Shown piece after piece: positions 1 to 9,346 of a DNA stretch of 54,722 nt. The first letter of the stretch is position 1; every line of letters starts with the position of its first letter. The stretch spans positions 1,304,020-1,358,741 of the forward strand of contig NZ_GL877879.1 of the NCBI RefSeq assembly GCF_000194155.1. Direction: 5' to 3'. The stretch is from Saccharopolyspora spinosa NRRL 18395. GTDB taxonomy: Bacteria; Actinomycetota; Actinomycetes; Mycobacteriales; Pseudonocardiaceae. The notes under the pieces are model-generated. The model was not told the DNA's origin. It ran no database searches and saw only the letters and a list, made by a program, of their open reading frames with translations. A program made the position numbers and the translations under genes.

Positions 1-72
1 CTTCCGCACCGGCCAGCCAGTCACTCGCTCACTCACCGCCTACGATCACTGACCGTATTCAGACTTACTCGT

Positions 73-1351
73 CTAGCCCGGCAGTGGCCCGTGCGTGCTT
101 TGGTCTGCTGGCCCGAAGTACGCGCGGGGCCTGGCCAGCCCGCAGAACGCGGCCAGATCTGCCAGGAGCTGTTCGGCGACGTGTTCTTCCGACACCGTTG
201 CGCGGTGCTCGCGCAGGGCTGTCGACAGTGCCGGATCCCAGGGGACGTCGGTGATGTTGCCGGGCTCCGGGCGTCCGGGGCGAACCGCCGCGAGGTAGTC
301 AGCCGCCAACATGGCCCACGGTTGCGCACCGGTGCGGGCGATGACGTGCGCTGCGATGCGGAGACCTTCGCCGTCAAAGTCGCCGTGATAGCGCACCTGC
401 GCGCCCGATTCGGTCAACTGGCGCAGCAGGTGCGTGACAGCGCTGTTCGGCCAGCCCGACGTCGTGACGAGCGCGGGGCAACTCGGCCCGAAGCGGGCGG
501 TCGCCATCGCGACTATCGAGGGGTTCTCCACCGCGTGCACCACCGTCGCGCCCCGCGGCGGGCCGTAGTCGCGGAGCTGGGCCAGCGTCACGACCGCCGC
601 GTGACCCGCGTCGGTCCACGTTCGCAGCGTGGCCGAGAGCGGATCGGTTCCGCCGGGCCGGAAACCGGCGGTGAGCACGGAGGTGGACAGCGCGTCGCAC
701 TCGACTCCCGCGCGCTCCCAGCACGCTCGTCGTTCCTCAGCGTTCTGCGGCGGGTCCTCGTCGTGGATCGCCGCCAACGCCTTGAGGACCAGGGCGGACG
801 CCCGGGTTCCGTCGTCGAGCGCGTGCGTGTCATCGCAGACATCACCAGCCAATGTGGACAGTGGGCGTCCGTCAGAAGGCAACGCCACCAGCACGGACAA
901 GGCTTTGCGCGACCACCTCCCGGGTCTTGTCCGTCGATCCGTCGATCAAGCCACCACGCCTGATTCCGGTCGCCCATCCGGCCAACGCGGGCTCGGCGCG
1001 CACGACAGGATGCTCGTCGAGCCACGCCCAGAGCTCGGCCCGGGCGCGGGTTGCCGCGAGCCGCATTTCCGCCCGGTTCTCCAATCGGCCGACAACGAGT
1101 TCGACGACTTCCCGAGCCGTCAACCCGATGGCCGATCCAAGCGCCTCGTCCAACACCCGCAACGACGCTGACGCATCCGCTTCCGGCAGCCGGTCGAGCC
1201 CGAGGAGGTCGGCGAGCGCGGCGCGCTGGTCCGGAGCCAGACCGCGCAACCGCACGCTGCTGACTGCTCGGCCCGAGGAGAGCCGTTCCCACAGCGCACG
1301 CCACAGCGGCGCGAGTTCCGGGATGTCGTAGCGGGCCCGCGCATCAGCCAT
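73..1351 (-). pseudogene. jetD: Wadjet type III JetD (DUF3323/DUF2399, TIGR02679-like), frameshifted
   Basis: JetD is the Toprim-fold nuclease subunit of Wadjet, which cuts plasmid DNA caught by the SMC-like JetABC complex. The N-terminal half (1351 down to about 905) is in one frame and the C-terminal half (about 903 down to 73) in another. Together they give about 425 residues, the usual family size. The C-terminal half keeps the Toprim acidic residues: Glu in 'VENP' and the two Asp in 'GDFDGEGL'. Removing one A from the AAA run of the coding strand (TTT at 904-906 on +) restores a continuous reading '..VVAQ-ALSVLVALP..'. The start overlaps the jetC stop by 8 bp, so it is the last gene of the operon. 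As written the protein would lose its Toprim domain. A sequencing error in the homopolymer is the main alternative. Confidence 0.85.
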
Positions 1352-4300
1352 CGAGCCGCTCCTCGTCGTCGGCGCGCAGCTCGTGGCCGTCCCAGGTGAA
1401 CCGGACGGTCGTCACCGCGTCGTCGTCGGTGCTGGTGACGAGCTGGTGGATGGCAATGCCGGTCAGCTCCTGGTAGTCGCACCACTCGTGGTCGGACGTC
1501 AGCACCAGGTCCAGGTCGAAGCCCACCAGCAGCTCCAGGAGTTGTCCGCGGTTGGTGCTGTCGACCCCGACGAACACCTCGTCCAGCAGGATCAGCCTCG
1601 GCGCGACCGGCGTGGACTGGTAGTGCGCGGCAGCCGCCGCGAACAGCGGCAGGTGCAGCACGATCGCCTTCTCCCCGCCACTGAGCGCGCCGTGCAGGCG
1701 CTTGGTGACCGGCTGCCAACCGTCGCCCCGGCCACGCTCCACCTTCACCACGAACTGGTGCCACGCCGTGTAATCCAGCACCTGGAGCAGTTGCTGCTCC
1801 CAGCCCGTCGCGGTGTCGGCGGATCGAGCCTCGTCCACCCGCTCGCGGAAGAACCGGTGCAGCGCATCGCGTTCCGGCTCCGCCAACGTCGCCGGGTTGC
1901 GCAGCAGTAGCTCGCGCGCCTCCCGGGTACCGGCCGGCAGCTGCGGATCGACCTGCCAGACCAGGCGGACGCGCACGTTGGAGGCGGTGCGCACGCGTTC
2001 CAGCCGGTGGTTCATGGTGTCGACGAGCTCGTTCGCGGTCCGGATGCGTTCGGCGATGTGCCGCCGGGTGTCCCCGGTCAACGTCTGGTCGAACAGCTCC
2101 CGTTCGGCGGCGGTGATCTGCTCGGCGGTGCGCTCCTGGTCGGCCCGCAGCAGCTTGAGCAGCGCCACAGCGCCGTGCCGCACGCCGTCCACCGTCGCGG
2201 TGAACAGGCTGATCTCCTCGCCCTGCTCTAGTTCCAGATCGGCGCGGCCGACCAGCAACGGCTGGGCGTCGTGCACGGCCTGGGCAAGCCGTCCTTCAGC
2301 CTCGCGCACGTTCTTCGGCTCGTGGAGCACGCCGGACAGCTGCTCGGCGAGTTTGCGCGCCGCGTCCAGCGTGGACCGCTTGCCGTTGAGCGGCCCGGGG
2401 TCGAGCTCGACGCGCGCGTCTTCCGGCAGGCACCCCGCGACCTGTTCGCGGAACCGCTCCTCTGCGCCGTCCCGCGCCCCGGTCGCAGCTGCCATCCTTG
2501 ACTCATCTTCGCGCTGTCGTTCGGCCAGCGCACCGATCTGCTCGACCAACCGCCGTTCGGATTCGCGCAACCGCTGCTGCTCCACGGCGATCTCCGAGCT
2601 CCGGCCCCGGAGCCCGGCGAGGTCTTCGTCCAGCTTCCGGAACTCGGTGCCGACCGATTCCTCAATGGTACGCAGCTTGATCGCGGCGTTCTCGGCTTCC
2701 TGGCCTCGCTCGTCGGCGGTTTCCTGCGCTGCTGCGGCGTTGCCCGAGGTCTCGTCCGCCCGATGCCTCGCGTCCCGCGCCCGGTCTGCCGCAGTGCGGG
2801 ACTCAGCGCGGATGTCCAGCCAATGGTCGGCTGCTGCACGCAGGTTCCGGACCGCGGCGTCGACGTCGTCGAGCTTGTCCTCGGCGGTCGGCAAGCCGTG
2901 CGTGGCTGCTTCGCTGACCAGCTCTTGCCACGCCGCCGCGACTTCTGCCTCCCGGGACTGCCGGTCATGCTCGGCGGCCGATACCGCGTCGGCGCGGTCC
3001 GCCCAGAGCAGTTCTGCCTTGGCGAGCTCGTCCGCTGCGGCATCGACTCCGTCGAAGCCGGGCCGCTGCGCGAGCTCCGCGGCGAGCGCTTCGCGTTGCT
3101 GCGTGACGCTCCGCAGCCGGTCGCCGACGTCGTCGACGCTGTCCCGAAGGACCTCGATCAGCTCGTCCAGCTCCGCGATGCGTCGACGGCGGGCGCGTTC
3201 CCGGGCGGCCGCGCCGATGTACTCCGCTTCCGGCTTGTGCCAGCGACCGTGCGCGCTGGCCAGCCGCCAGGTGCCGTCGCCGCCGATGGCCGCGGGGTGG
3301 TTCGGTGCGGTGTCACCGAAGGCGATCCCGGCCAGCAGCCGGTGGACGCGGTCCGCGCCTACTGGGGAGTTCTCGTCCACGACGAGCAGATCGGCCAGGG
3401 AACGGCCGGGCGCGGCCACCGAGAACAGCGTCTCGGCGAAGGTGTCCCGGTCAGGAGCGCTGAGCGTGCCCTTGGGCAGCACCCAGGCGTCGAGCAGCCC
3501 GGCGGCCTCCAACCCGGCCTCCACGGCAGTGCGCACATCCTCCGGCACCTCCGATCGGAACTCCAGCAGTCGCCACAGCGAAGCGCCGTCGGCGCTCGCC
3601 CGATCCATGTCGCGAGTGCGCGGAGCGGGCGGTGGGCGATCAACGTGCCGCTCCAGCTCGCCGCGCTCCGCCGCGTGCCCGGTTATCTCGGCCAACAGCC
3701 CGTCCCGGGTGGCGCGCAGCTCGGTCTCAGTGCTGGAAAAGCGTTCGCGCACAACGGTCTCTGCGTCGCGAACGATCCCGAGCACGGCAGCGCGGTCGGT
3801 AACCAGTTCGGCGAGCCGGTCGGGTTCGCGCATCTCCAGCTGCCGGCACGCCTTCGCCCATCGCGCGAGCTCCGCCGCCAGCTCTTCGAACCGCCGCTGC
3901 CGCGCCTGCCGAGCCGCTGCCGCGGCTCTTTCCGCCACGGCGAGCTGCTCACGCGTCGCCTCCTCCCACCGCTCCGCGGTGCTGCGGCGCTCCACCGCTG
4001 CGCGGTGCGCGCTCGCTGCGCGCCGCACCTGCGTGACTTGCTCCCCCTTGCTGTCCACGGCGGCTCGCAGCAGCCTTCGGCCGCTCGCGGTGTCCGCGCT
4101 TCGCGCGATCTCCTCGAACACCGCTGGCATGCTGACTCGCTCCGAGGCTTGCCGGGCGTCGCTGGCCCTCCGGTCCGTCTCCTGCTCGGCCTGCTGCGCC
4201 GCGCGAGCGAGCTCCGCCGCTCGTTCGGCATCCCGCTCGGCCTGCTCATGCAGGTTCGCCGCGTGCCTGGCGGCCTCGGCGGCGTGGCGCTCGGCCGCCG

Positions 4301-5369
4301 CTACGGACTGCCGCAGTTGGGGCAGTCGGCTGCCTTCTCGGTAGGCGGGCGAGTCGACGATCCCTTCGATGCGGGTGTCGGTCCGGCTCTTCTCCGCTGC
4401 GAGGTTCTTGTCCCGCTCGGTCACCGTCGCGAGTTCGGCCTGCGCTTTGGTGTGTTCTTCGCGGCTTTCCCGGGCCGCGCGGGTGACCTCGGTCATCTTC
4501 GACGTGGCGGTGATCAGTCCGGCCGCCGTGGACCGCAGGACCCGCTGGGCGTAGGTCTTCTGCCGGACGGCGAGTTTTCCGGCCTCGATCACCTCGTCGT
4601 CGATTGCTTTGAGTTCTTCGCGCTGTCGGTCGAGGCGTTCGAATCCTTCGGCGATTTCGGCGATGTCGGTGTGGTCCAGTGGCGGCAGGGCCTTGGAGAG
4701 CAGCGTGGACAGCACACTGGGGTCCAGCCGCTCGGACAATTTCGGCGTGCGCAGCTGCAGCAGCGCGGTGATCAACGCGTCGTAGCGCTGTTCGCTCACG
4801 CCGGGGAAGAGCGTCTGCCGGACCGCGCGTCGGTAGTCGGCCGGCGAGCCGTACACCTCGCCGGTGTCCCCGATCTCGGCCACGAGATCGTTCTTGATCA
4901 GCGGCCTGCCTGCGTCGTTGACCAGTCGCACGCCACCCGGCAAGCCGATGCGTCGCGCGGTGGTGAAGTACGTGGATGTCACGTTCTTGGTGTTGGCGGT
5001 TGCCTGCAGCCGGGCACCGCAACCGAACCAGGCCGGTTCGCCGTCGATGACGCGGCCGAATTCCAGCCACACGTAGCCGACCCGGGTGCTGCCGGTGTTG
5101 CCCTCCCCCATCAGGTTCCAGTGCATCGTCCGGTCGCCGCTGCCGAACGTGGACAGCCGGTGCGGCCGCAGGCTGGCGTCGAACAAGTACGGCAGCAGCA
5201 GTTCGAGCGCCTTGGACTTGCCGGTGCCGTTGGGGCCGCGCAGCAGCAGTCTCCCCCGGTGGAACTCGAAGGTTTCCCCGTAGTAACGCCAGATGTTGAC
5301 GATCCCGGCGCGGGTCGGCCGCCAGCGCTGCTGCTGATCGCGGTTGGCGTTGAGTTCGGTGACGGTCAT
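1344..5369 (-). CDS. jetC: Wadjet type III JetC, SMC/SbcC-like ATPase (TIGR02680-like)
   Basis: A 1341-aa SMC-like coiled-coil ATPase, the motor of the Wadjet complex that loads on and extrudes DNA. The Walker A motif GPNGTGKS lies at residues 45-52. Residues about 270-460 and 720-1000 are Ala/Glu/Arg-rich coiled coils. The C-terminal head has the signature LSGGE (about 1229-1233) and Walker B LILLDE (about 1259-1264), followed by the 'TSDHEW' segment. The length fits the TIGR02680 family. The start ATG overlaps the jetB stop in an ATGA (5366-5369), and its own stop overlaps the jetD start, so translation is probably coupled along the operon. All nucleotide-binding motifs look intact. Confidence 0.93.
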   Translation of the reverse strand: MTVTELNANRDQQQRWRPTRAGIVNIWRYYGETFEFHRGRLLLRGPNGTGKSKALELLLPYLFDASLRPHRLSTFGSGDRTMHWNLMGEGNTGSTRVGYVWLEFGRVIDGEPAWFGCGARLQATANTKNVTSTYFTTARRIGLPGGVRLVNDAGRPLIKNDLVAEIGDTGEVYGSPADYRRAVRQTLFPGVSEQRYDALITALLQLRTPKLSERLDPSVLSTLLSKALPPLDHTDIAEIAEGFERLDRQREELKAIDDEVIEAGKLAVRQKTYAQRVLRSTAAGLITATSKMTEVTRAARESREEHTKAQAELATVTERDKNLAAEKSRTDTRIEGIVDSPAYREGSRLPQLRQSVAAAERHAAEAARHAANLHEQAERDAERAAELARAAQQAEQETDRRASDARQASERVSMPAVFEEIARSADTASGRRLLRAAVDSKGEQVTQVRRAASAHRAAVERRSTAERWEEATREQLAVAERAAAAARQARQRRFEELAAELARWAKACRQLEMREPDRLAELVTDRAAVLGIVRDAETVVRERFSSTETELRATRDGLLAEITGHAAERGELERHVDRPPPAPRTRDMDRASADGASLWRLLEFRSEVPEDVRTAVEAGLEAAGLLDAWVLPKGTLSAPDRDTFAETLFSVAAPGRSLADLLVVDENSPVGADRVHRLLAGIAFGDTAPNHPAAIGGDGTWRLASAHGRWHKPEAEYIGAAARERARRRRIAELDELIEVLRDSVDDVGDRLRSVTQQREALAAELAQRPGFDGVDAAADELAKAELLWADRADAVSAAEHDRQSREAEVAAAWQELVSEAATHGLPTAEDKLDDVDAAVRNLRAAADHWLDIRAESRTAADRARDARHRADETSGNAAAAQETADERGQEAENAAIKLRTIEESVGTEFRKLDEDLAGLRGRSSEIAVEQQRLRESERRLVEQIGALAERQREDESRMAAATGARDGAEERFREQVAGCLPEDARVELDPGPLNGKRSTLDAARKLAEQLSGVLHEPKNVREAEGRLAQAVHDAQPLLVGRADLELEQGEEISLFTATVDGVRHGAVALLKLLRADQERTAEQITAAERELFDQTLTGDTRRHIAERIRTANELVDTMNHRLERVRTASNVRVRLVWQVDPQLPAGTREARELLLRNPATLAEPERDALHRFFRERVDEARSADTATGWEQQLLQVLDYTAWHQFVVKVERGRGDGWQPVTKRLHGALSGGEKAIVLHLPLFAAAAAHYQSTPVAPRLILLDEVFVGVDSTNRGQLLELLVGFDLDLVLTSDHEWCDYQELTGIAIHQLVTSTDDDAVTTVRFTWDGHELRADDEERLDG

Positions 5370-6577
5370 CGGTGTCCTGCTTCGTCGGTCCGGATGCGCT
5401 CGACGGCGTAGCGGGCCGCCGCCGGTCGCGCGCAGGTCGCGCCGTCATCGCGCCGCTCGGCCAGGCCGAAGGCGCAGAGAATCTCCACCGCGTCGTGGGC
5501 GAGCCGCTGCGCGCCTCCGTCGGATCGATATGCCTTGCCCCAGGAGCGGAATCGGTCAAGCAGTTCGGTGGCGGCGAACACCAGTTGGCCGGCCGGCAGC
5601 CAGTCTTCGGCCTCGTTGAGCTTGTCCAGCAGCAGCAGCGCCGCGACCTTGGGGTGTGAGCCGTCGTCCGGGAACTTGGTGTCGGTGGCGATCGTGTCTG
5701 GGTCGATCACCAGGTAGCCGTCGGAGCGTTCCTCGAGGGTGCACCCGGCCTGCTGGATGCCGCGGGCGATGATTCGCCGACCGGTTGGCGAGGCGAGGTA
5801 GCCGAGCTGCGCGGGTGTCAGGTCCGCCCGGTACACCACCGGATCGTCGACCAGCCGGCGCATGACCGAGTGCCGCAACCACAGGTTGCGCTGGTTGTCA
5901 GACACGGCCGCGTCCGGGTTCGACGCGTCGCCGTAGCGGCTTTCGGCCAGCAGCGCAGCGACTTCCTGTTCGTCCAATCTGGACGGTGGCACCGGTGCGG
6001 CCAGCAACCGCACCAGCAGCGTGGTGTCGATCTGGTACAGCACCTTGGCGTCGGCGTGGTCCAGGTAGCTTTCGGTGCTTCCGTCCACCGGGCGGATCGC
6101 CCCGCAGCGCTCCAGCCACTTCAAAGAGTCCACGTAGGCCGATCGCTCGTCGCGGCGAGTGGGGTCGAACGTCGGCAGTTCCGGCTCTGCGGCGGTGGCC
6201 TGCACCATCCGGTCCGCGAGCAGCCCGATCGTGGTCACCGGGGCGGCCAGCAGTTCCGCTGCGGCGACGCACAGCAGCGTGTAGCGGCGGCGGTCGAACG
6301 GCGCCCGCGAGGAGCGCAGCCTGCGCGCGGGGCGGCTCGGATCCGGGTGGTCGGTGACCTTGCTGAGCCGCGCGTAGCCGAGCCGGGGCTCGACATGCGC
6401 TCGCCAGCCGCAGTAGTAGTCGAACCACTTCACGATCGGATCGCGCCGACGGCGCACCAGCTCGAAACCATCGTCGTCGGCGGCGGCGGTGAGCAGCGGC
6501 TTGGCCAGCAGCAGCCGGATGCCCCGGGCGACTTCCTCGGTTTCCTGCCTGACCAGCTGGTTGTTGAGGTTGCTCAT
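5366..6577 (-). CDS. jetB: Wadjet type III JetB (DUF2398, TIGR02678-like)
   Basis: A 403-aa soluble protein of the TIGR02678/DUF2398 family, the kleisin-associated (kite-like) component that bridges JetA and JetC in Wadjet complexes. I recognise it by the N-terminal pattern RQETEEVARGIRLLL, the central 'DRRRYTLLCVAAAELLAAP' block typical of the family, and its place between jetA and jetC. The ATG at 6577 overlaps the jetA stop (ATGA, 6574-6577). An upstream extension of the frame to 7150 lies wholly inside jetA and is not used. No truncation is visible. Confidence 0.88.
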   Translation of the reverse strand: MSNLNNQLVRQETEEVARGIRLLLAKPLLTAAADDDGFELVRRRRDPIVKWFDYYCGWRAHVEPRLGYARLSKVTDHPDPSRPARRLRSSRAPFDRRRYTLLCVAAAELLAAPVTTIGLLADRMVQATAAEPELPTFDPTRRDERSAYVDSLKWLERCGAIRPVDGSTESYLDHADAKVLYQIDTTLLVRLLAAPVPPSRLDEQEVAALLAESRYGDASNPDAAVSDNQRNLWLRHSVMRRLVDDPVVYRADLTPAQLGYLASPTGRRIIARGIQQAGCTLEERSDGYLVIDPDTIATDTKFPDDGSHPKVAALLLLDKLNEAEDWLPAGQLVFAATELLDRFRSWGKAYRSDGGAQRLAHDAVEILCAFGLAERRDDGATCARPAAARYAVERIRTDEAGHR

Positions 6578-8082
6578 TGAGCCTCCTCGGCCCGCGACCG
6601 CGAGCCGGTGGTGCGGATGTCGATGACGAAGTCCGGCCCGTTGAACACCCCGCGCGGCGTCCGCACCGTGGCCGTGGCCTCGTCGTGCGGGCTGCGCAGC
6701 AGGATCTCCACGCGCCCGTCGGAGGTCATCGCCCGCCGAACGTCGGTGCTGTCCTCGCTGGCGGCCACGGCGCGGCCGATCAACTCCAGCAGCCGGTGGA
6801 AGCTGTCGTGGTCCAACTCGCCTATCCCGGACAGCCGCATCGGGCCCGGGGTGGCCAGCTGCTGCCAGGCGGCCTCCAGCTCGGCGCGCTCCTGCCGGGC
6901 CTGCTCGCGCCGGAGCCGACGCACCTCGTCGACGTCGCGGACCTTGCCGGTGCGGGCGATCCGCTCGGTGCGGCCGCTGTTGCGCAGCAGCGGCGAGATC
7001 GGCACCGGAGGTGCCTGCGCCCAGCTTTCGGCGCTGGAGATCAGCTCGCCGTCCTCGTGCGCGAGGTGCGCATGCCGGGCCGGCCACATCCCGAATGCGG
7101 CGTTGAACAACCGGTGCGCCTCGGCTTCGCTGCCGCTGGCGGCGAACCACTTCGCCAGGGCGCGGAAGTCGGCCGCTGCGCTGGTGGATCGGCGGCGCAC
7201 ATCGCTCATCCGGTCCAGTGCGCGCAGCAGCTGCACGATCGCGCGCCGGGCAATGTCCTGCAGTTCATCCACCCGTGGCGAGGCACCATCGACGGGCCGG
7301 AACCAGCCGCGCAGCCCGGCCCATTTCGCGACGCGGTGCCGCAACCATTCCGCTGCGGGATCCGAGGCGTTGAGCTTCGGCAGCTCGGCGCCCAACACCG
7401 CGCGTCGGTGCAGCGCATCGACGCCCAGCGCCTCGACCAGGCCGACTGCCTCCCGGATGGTGTGGCGCCGCTGGTCCAGGTTCGTCACGAACTCCTGCAG
7501 ATACCCGACGGTGGCGCTCTTGACTTCCTGGAAGGTCGCCATGTCCGGCTGATCCGCGCGCAGCAGCCGCTGCAGTTCGCCGTTGAACTGCTTGGTGTTG
7601 GTGCGCAGCGCGTCGAGGTGACCTTCCAGCTCCATCAGCGTGGTGTAGATGCGGCGATCGGACGAGACCGCTGCGGTCATAAGGCTGTGCAACTCCCCGA
7701 GCCGCTCCGCGATCGCGTCCAGCACGGCGGTCTGCAACGCCCCGCTCGAAGCGAGGACGGTTAGCGCATGCTGAACGCCTTCGAACGCTGCCTCGCCGCG
7801 CTTGGTGAGCAGGTACTGGAGGTTCTTGCGCTCGTAATCCTCGGCGGTGGTGTAGTGCGCGGCGTGGTTCTGCACCACATCGACCAGGCCCCACTGCCGC
7901 AGCCGGGACAACGTGGCATCGAATTCCTCGTCTGAGACCGGCTCGAACCAGCCGACCGACCTCAGCCTGGTGTGCACGTCGTCGAAGGTCAGCGCGGTTT
8001 CAAGCCGCTCATTGGCTTCGCCGAACGCGTAAAGCGCGGCGGTGTGCAGGTCGGCGCGTTCGGTGGTAGTGAAGACGAACAT
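6574..8082 (-). CDS. jetA: Wadjet type III JetA (DUF2397, TIGR02677-like)
   Basis: A 502-aa protein of the TIGR02677/DUF2397 family, the kleisin-like subunit of the type III Wadjet complex. It starts with 'MFVFTTTERADLHTAALYAFGEANE', followed by winged-helix-like and long helical segments. The frame stays open upstream to 8379, but the family-like sequence begins at 8082, and a GGGAG lies just before that ATG. This is the first gene of the four-gene operon. A 15-bp palindrome sits directly upstream of the start codon and covers the ribosome-binding region, so expression may be controlled there. The exact start is moderately certain. Confidence 0.87.
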   Translation of the reverse strand: MFVFTTTERADLHTAALYAFGEANERLETALTFDDVHTRLRSVGWFEPVSDEEFDATLSRLRQWGLVDVVQNHAAHYTTAEDYERKNLQYLLTKRGEAAFEGVQHALTVLASSGALQTAVLDAIAERLGELHSLMTAAVSSDRRIYTTLMELEGHLDALRTNTKQFNGELQRLLRADQPDMATFQEVKSATVGYLQEFVTNLDQRRHTIREAVGLVEALGVDALHRRAVLGAELPKLNASDPAAEWLRHRVAKWAGLRGWFRPVDGASPRVDELQDIARRAIVQLLRALDRMSDVRRRSTSAAADFRALAKWFAASGSEAEAHRLFNAAFGMWPARHAHLAHEDGELISSAESWAQAPPVPISPLLRNSGRTERIARTGKVRDVDEVRRLRREQARQERAELEAAWQQLATPGPMRLSGIGELDHDSFHRLLELIGRAVAASEDSTDVRRAMTSDGRVEILLRSPHDEATATVRTPRGVFNGPDFVIDIRTTGSRSRAEEAQ

Positions 8083-8085
8083 CTC

Positions 8086-8100
8086 CCGCGGAATCCGCGG
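8086..8100. promoter_or_regulatory. 15-bp palindrome at the jetA ribosome-binding region
   Basis: CCGCGGA-A-TCCGCGG is a perfect 7+7 palindrome around one base, ending four bases upstream of the jetA ATG. It could be an operator or an RNA hairpin that hides the Shine-Dalgarno sequence. The sequence shows the symmetry only; the function is inferred. Confidence 0.4.
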
Positions 8101-8299
8101 AAACGCAACCTCTATCCACCTCCGCCGCACCAGACGTCCGCTGATCACGGTAGCGGGAGGCGCAACCACCGGGTGAACCACCCGCCATCGACGTCGTTCA
8201 TCGGGCTCAGCAGGCACTTCTTGATCTGGCGCGGAGCGCGGCTGGCGGTTCGCGCCGCCTACACTCGCGGTGGCGAACGTCTGCAGGAAGGTGCCCGGA

Positions 8300-8530
8300 G
8301 TGATCAACAAGAGTCGGCTCACCGTGCTGCTGGTGCGCACGGCACTTTTCTTCGTCGCCGCCGTGGTGCTGGGCATCATCTACGACTGGCCGTCGTTCTC
8401 GGTCATCGCGGCAGTGCTGACCGGCGCCGCCGCGCTGGTGCAGCTCGGCGGCGTGCTGTGGCTGCGGCGCACCGAGCGCAACGCCCCGGAGTCCGCGAAG
8501 GAGCCGGTCAGGCCGGACGGCTTCCTCTGA
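8300..8530 (+). CDS. Small two-helix membrane protein, hypothetical
   Basis: A 76-aa protein with two predicted membrane helices (about residues 7-28 and 33-53) and a short charged, Pro-containing C-terminal tail. I chose the GTG at 8300 because AGGAAGG lies about 8 bases upstream; an in-frame ATG at 8270 has no such site. It lies divergent from jetA and 69 bp before csoR, but the CsoR-like operator falls between it and csoR, so it is probably a separate unit. I do not recognise a family. Confidence 0.6.
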   Translation: MINKSRLTVLLVRTALFFVAAVVLGIIYDWPSFSVIAAVLTGAAALVQLGGVLWLRRTERNAPESAKEPVRPDGFL

Positions 8531-8547
8531 GGCCACCTTGCCCGCAT

Positions 8548-8562
8548 TACCCCCTGGGGGTA
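8548..8562. promoter_or_regulatory. CsoR-type operator upstream of csoR copy 1
   Basis: TACCCCCTGGGGGTA, a near-perfect GC-rich palindrome of the kind bound by CsoR-family repressors, followed by TATAAC, which may be part of the -10 element. It lies 37 bp before the csoR start, which suggests copper-relieved autoregulation of the 8600-9967 gene group. Confidence 0.75.
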
Positions 8563-8599
8563 TAACGGAGGTGTTGCCGGAGTACCCGAGGAGGCCGCG

Positions 8600-8881
8600 A
8601 TGCACGGCTACACCCAGAACAAGGACGACTACGCCAAGCGACTGCGCCGCATCGAGGGCCAGGTGCGCGGCCTGGCGCGGATGATCGACAACGACGAGTA
8701 TTGCATCGACGTGCTGACCCAGGTCTCGGCGACGACCAAGGCCCTGCAGGCGGTGGCCCTCGGCCTGCTGGACGAGCACCTCAAGCACTGCGTGTCCGAG
8801 GCGGTGGCCGAGGGCGGCGGGCAGGCCGACGAGAAGATCCGCGAGGCCAGCGACGCGATTGCCCGGCTCGTCAAGTCCTGA
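8600..8881 (+). CDS. csoR: CsoR-family copper-sensing repressor, copy 1
   Basis: A 93-aa all-helical DUF156/CsoR repressor. The Cu(I) ligand set Cys35, His60, Cys64 matches the C-H-C trio of M. tuberculosis CsoR (C36/H61/C65), and the DNA-contact region 'RLRRIEGQVRGLARM' is conserved. Cu(I) binding is expected to release it from the palindrome just upstream. The start ATG begins the conserved 'MHGYTQ', with GAGG a few bases before it. The gene is followed after 13 bp by the His-rich membrane protein and then the DUF305 lipoprotein, so these three probably form one copper-responsive unit. A close paralogue lies convergent at 10050-10331. Confidence 0.92.
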   Translation: MHGYTQNKDDYAKRLRRIEGQVRGLARMIDNDEYCIDVLTQVSATTKALQAVALGLLDEHLKHCVSEAVAEGGGQADEKIREASDAIARLVKS

Positions 8882-8894
8882 ACCCAGCCCCGGT

Positions 8895-9269
8895 ATGGTC
8901 GGTGTCGTGCAAGCGCGTTCGAGGCTCGTGCGGTGGGGACTCCTGGTGGTCCTCGCGCTCGGCGTGGTGCTGATGCACCACGTGCCCGCGCAGCACCACG
9001 AGTCCCACCCGCCCGCTGCGGTCGCCATGCACCACGCCGGGATGCCGGCGGGGCACGGCGAACCACCCGCAGCGCCGGACCACGGCCTGCTGCACCTGTG
9101 CCTGGCGATCGCCGCCGGGTTCATCGCGCTCCTGCTCCCCCTCCTGCACCGCATCGCCAGCGCCTTGGCCGAGTCCCCGAAGCCGCTCGCGATAACGGCG
9201 TTCACCCACTTCCGACCGCCCACCCCGGTACCCCGGCGGTTAGCGGTGTTATGCGTGCTTCGGCGCTGA
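8895..9269 (+). CDS. His-rich small membrane protein, DUF6153-like
   Basis: A 124-aa protein with an N-terminal membrane helix (about residues 11-25), a loop rich in His and Met ('MHHVPAQHHESHPP', 'MHHAGMPAGHGE'), then 'HGLLHLCLAIAAG' opening a second helix, and a basic tail. This layout fits the DUF6153-like proteins found beside actinobacterial metal genes. The loop after the first helix probably binds copper or another metal outside the membrane; that role is inferred from composition and from position between csoR and the DUF305 gene. The start may be the ATG at 8895 or the GTG at 8907. Confidence 0.65.
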   Translation: MVGVVQARSRLVRWGLLVVLALGVVLMHHVPAQHHESHPPAAVAMHHAGMPAGHGEPPAAPDHGLLHLCLAIAAGFIALLLPLLHRIASALAESPKPLAITAFTHFRPPTPVPRRLAVLCVLRR

Positions 9270-9346
9270 TCGGCAGCCAAGCGGCCACGGAACCCGTGGC
9301 CTGCTTCCGCATGCCCGATTCAGCTCACGAAAGACGAGGACAACAC

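Noticed and set aside
1813..5411. Very long plus-strand open frames (over 800 codons) opposite jetC
   Set aside because: They are antisense to a gene with clear SMC/TIGR02680 motifs; Ser/Arg- or Gly/Arg-rich composition is the usual mirror of high-GC coding DNA.
5366..7150. Long N-terminal extension of jetB
   Set aside because: The extra 190 codons lie inside jetA in another frame and are Arg/Ala/Gly-rich; the ATGA start at 6577 matches the family N-terminus.
8083..8379. N-terminal extension of jetA
   Set aside because: The frame is open, but translation is low-similarity and crosses the divergent gene's 5' end; family-like sequence starts at 8082.
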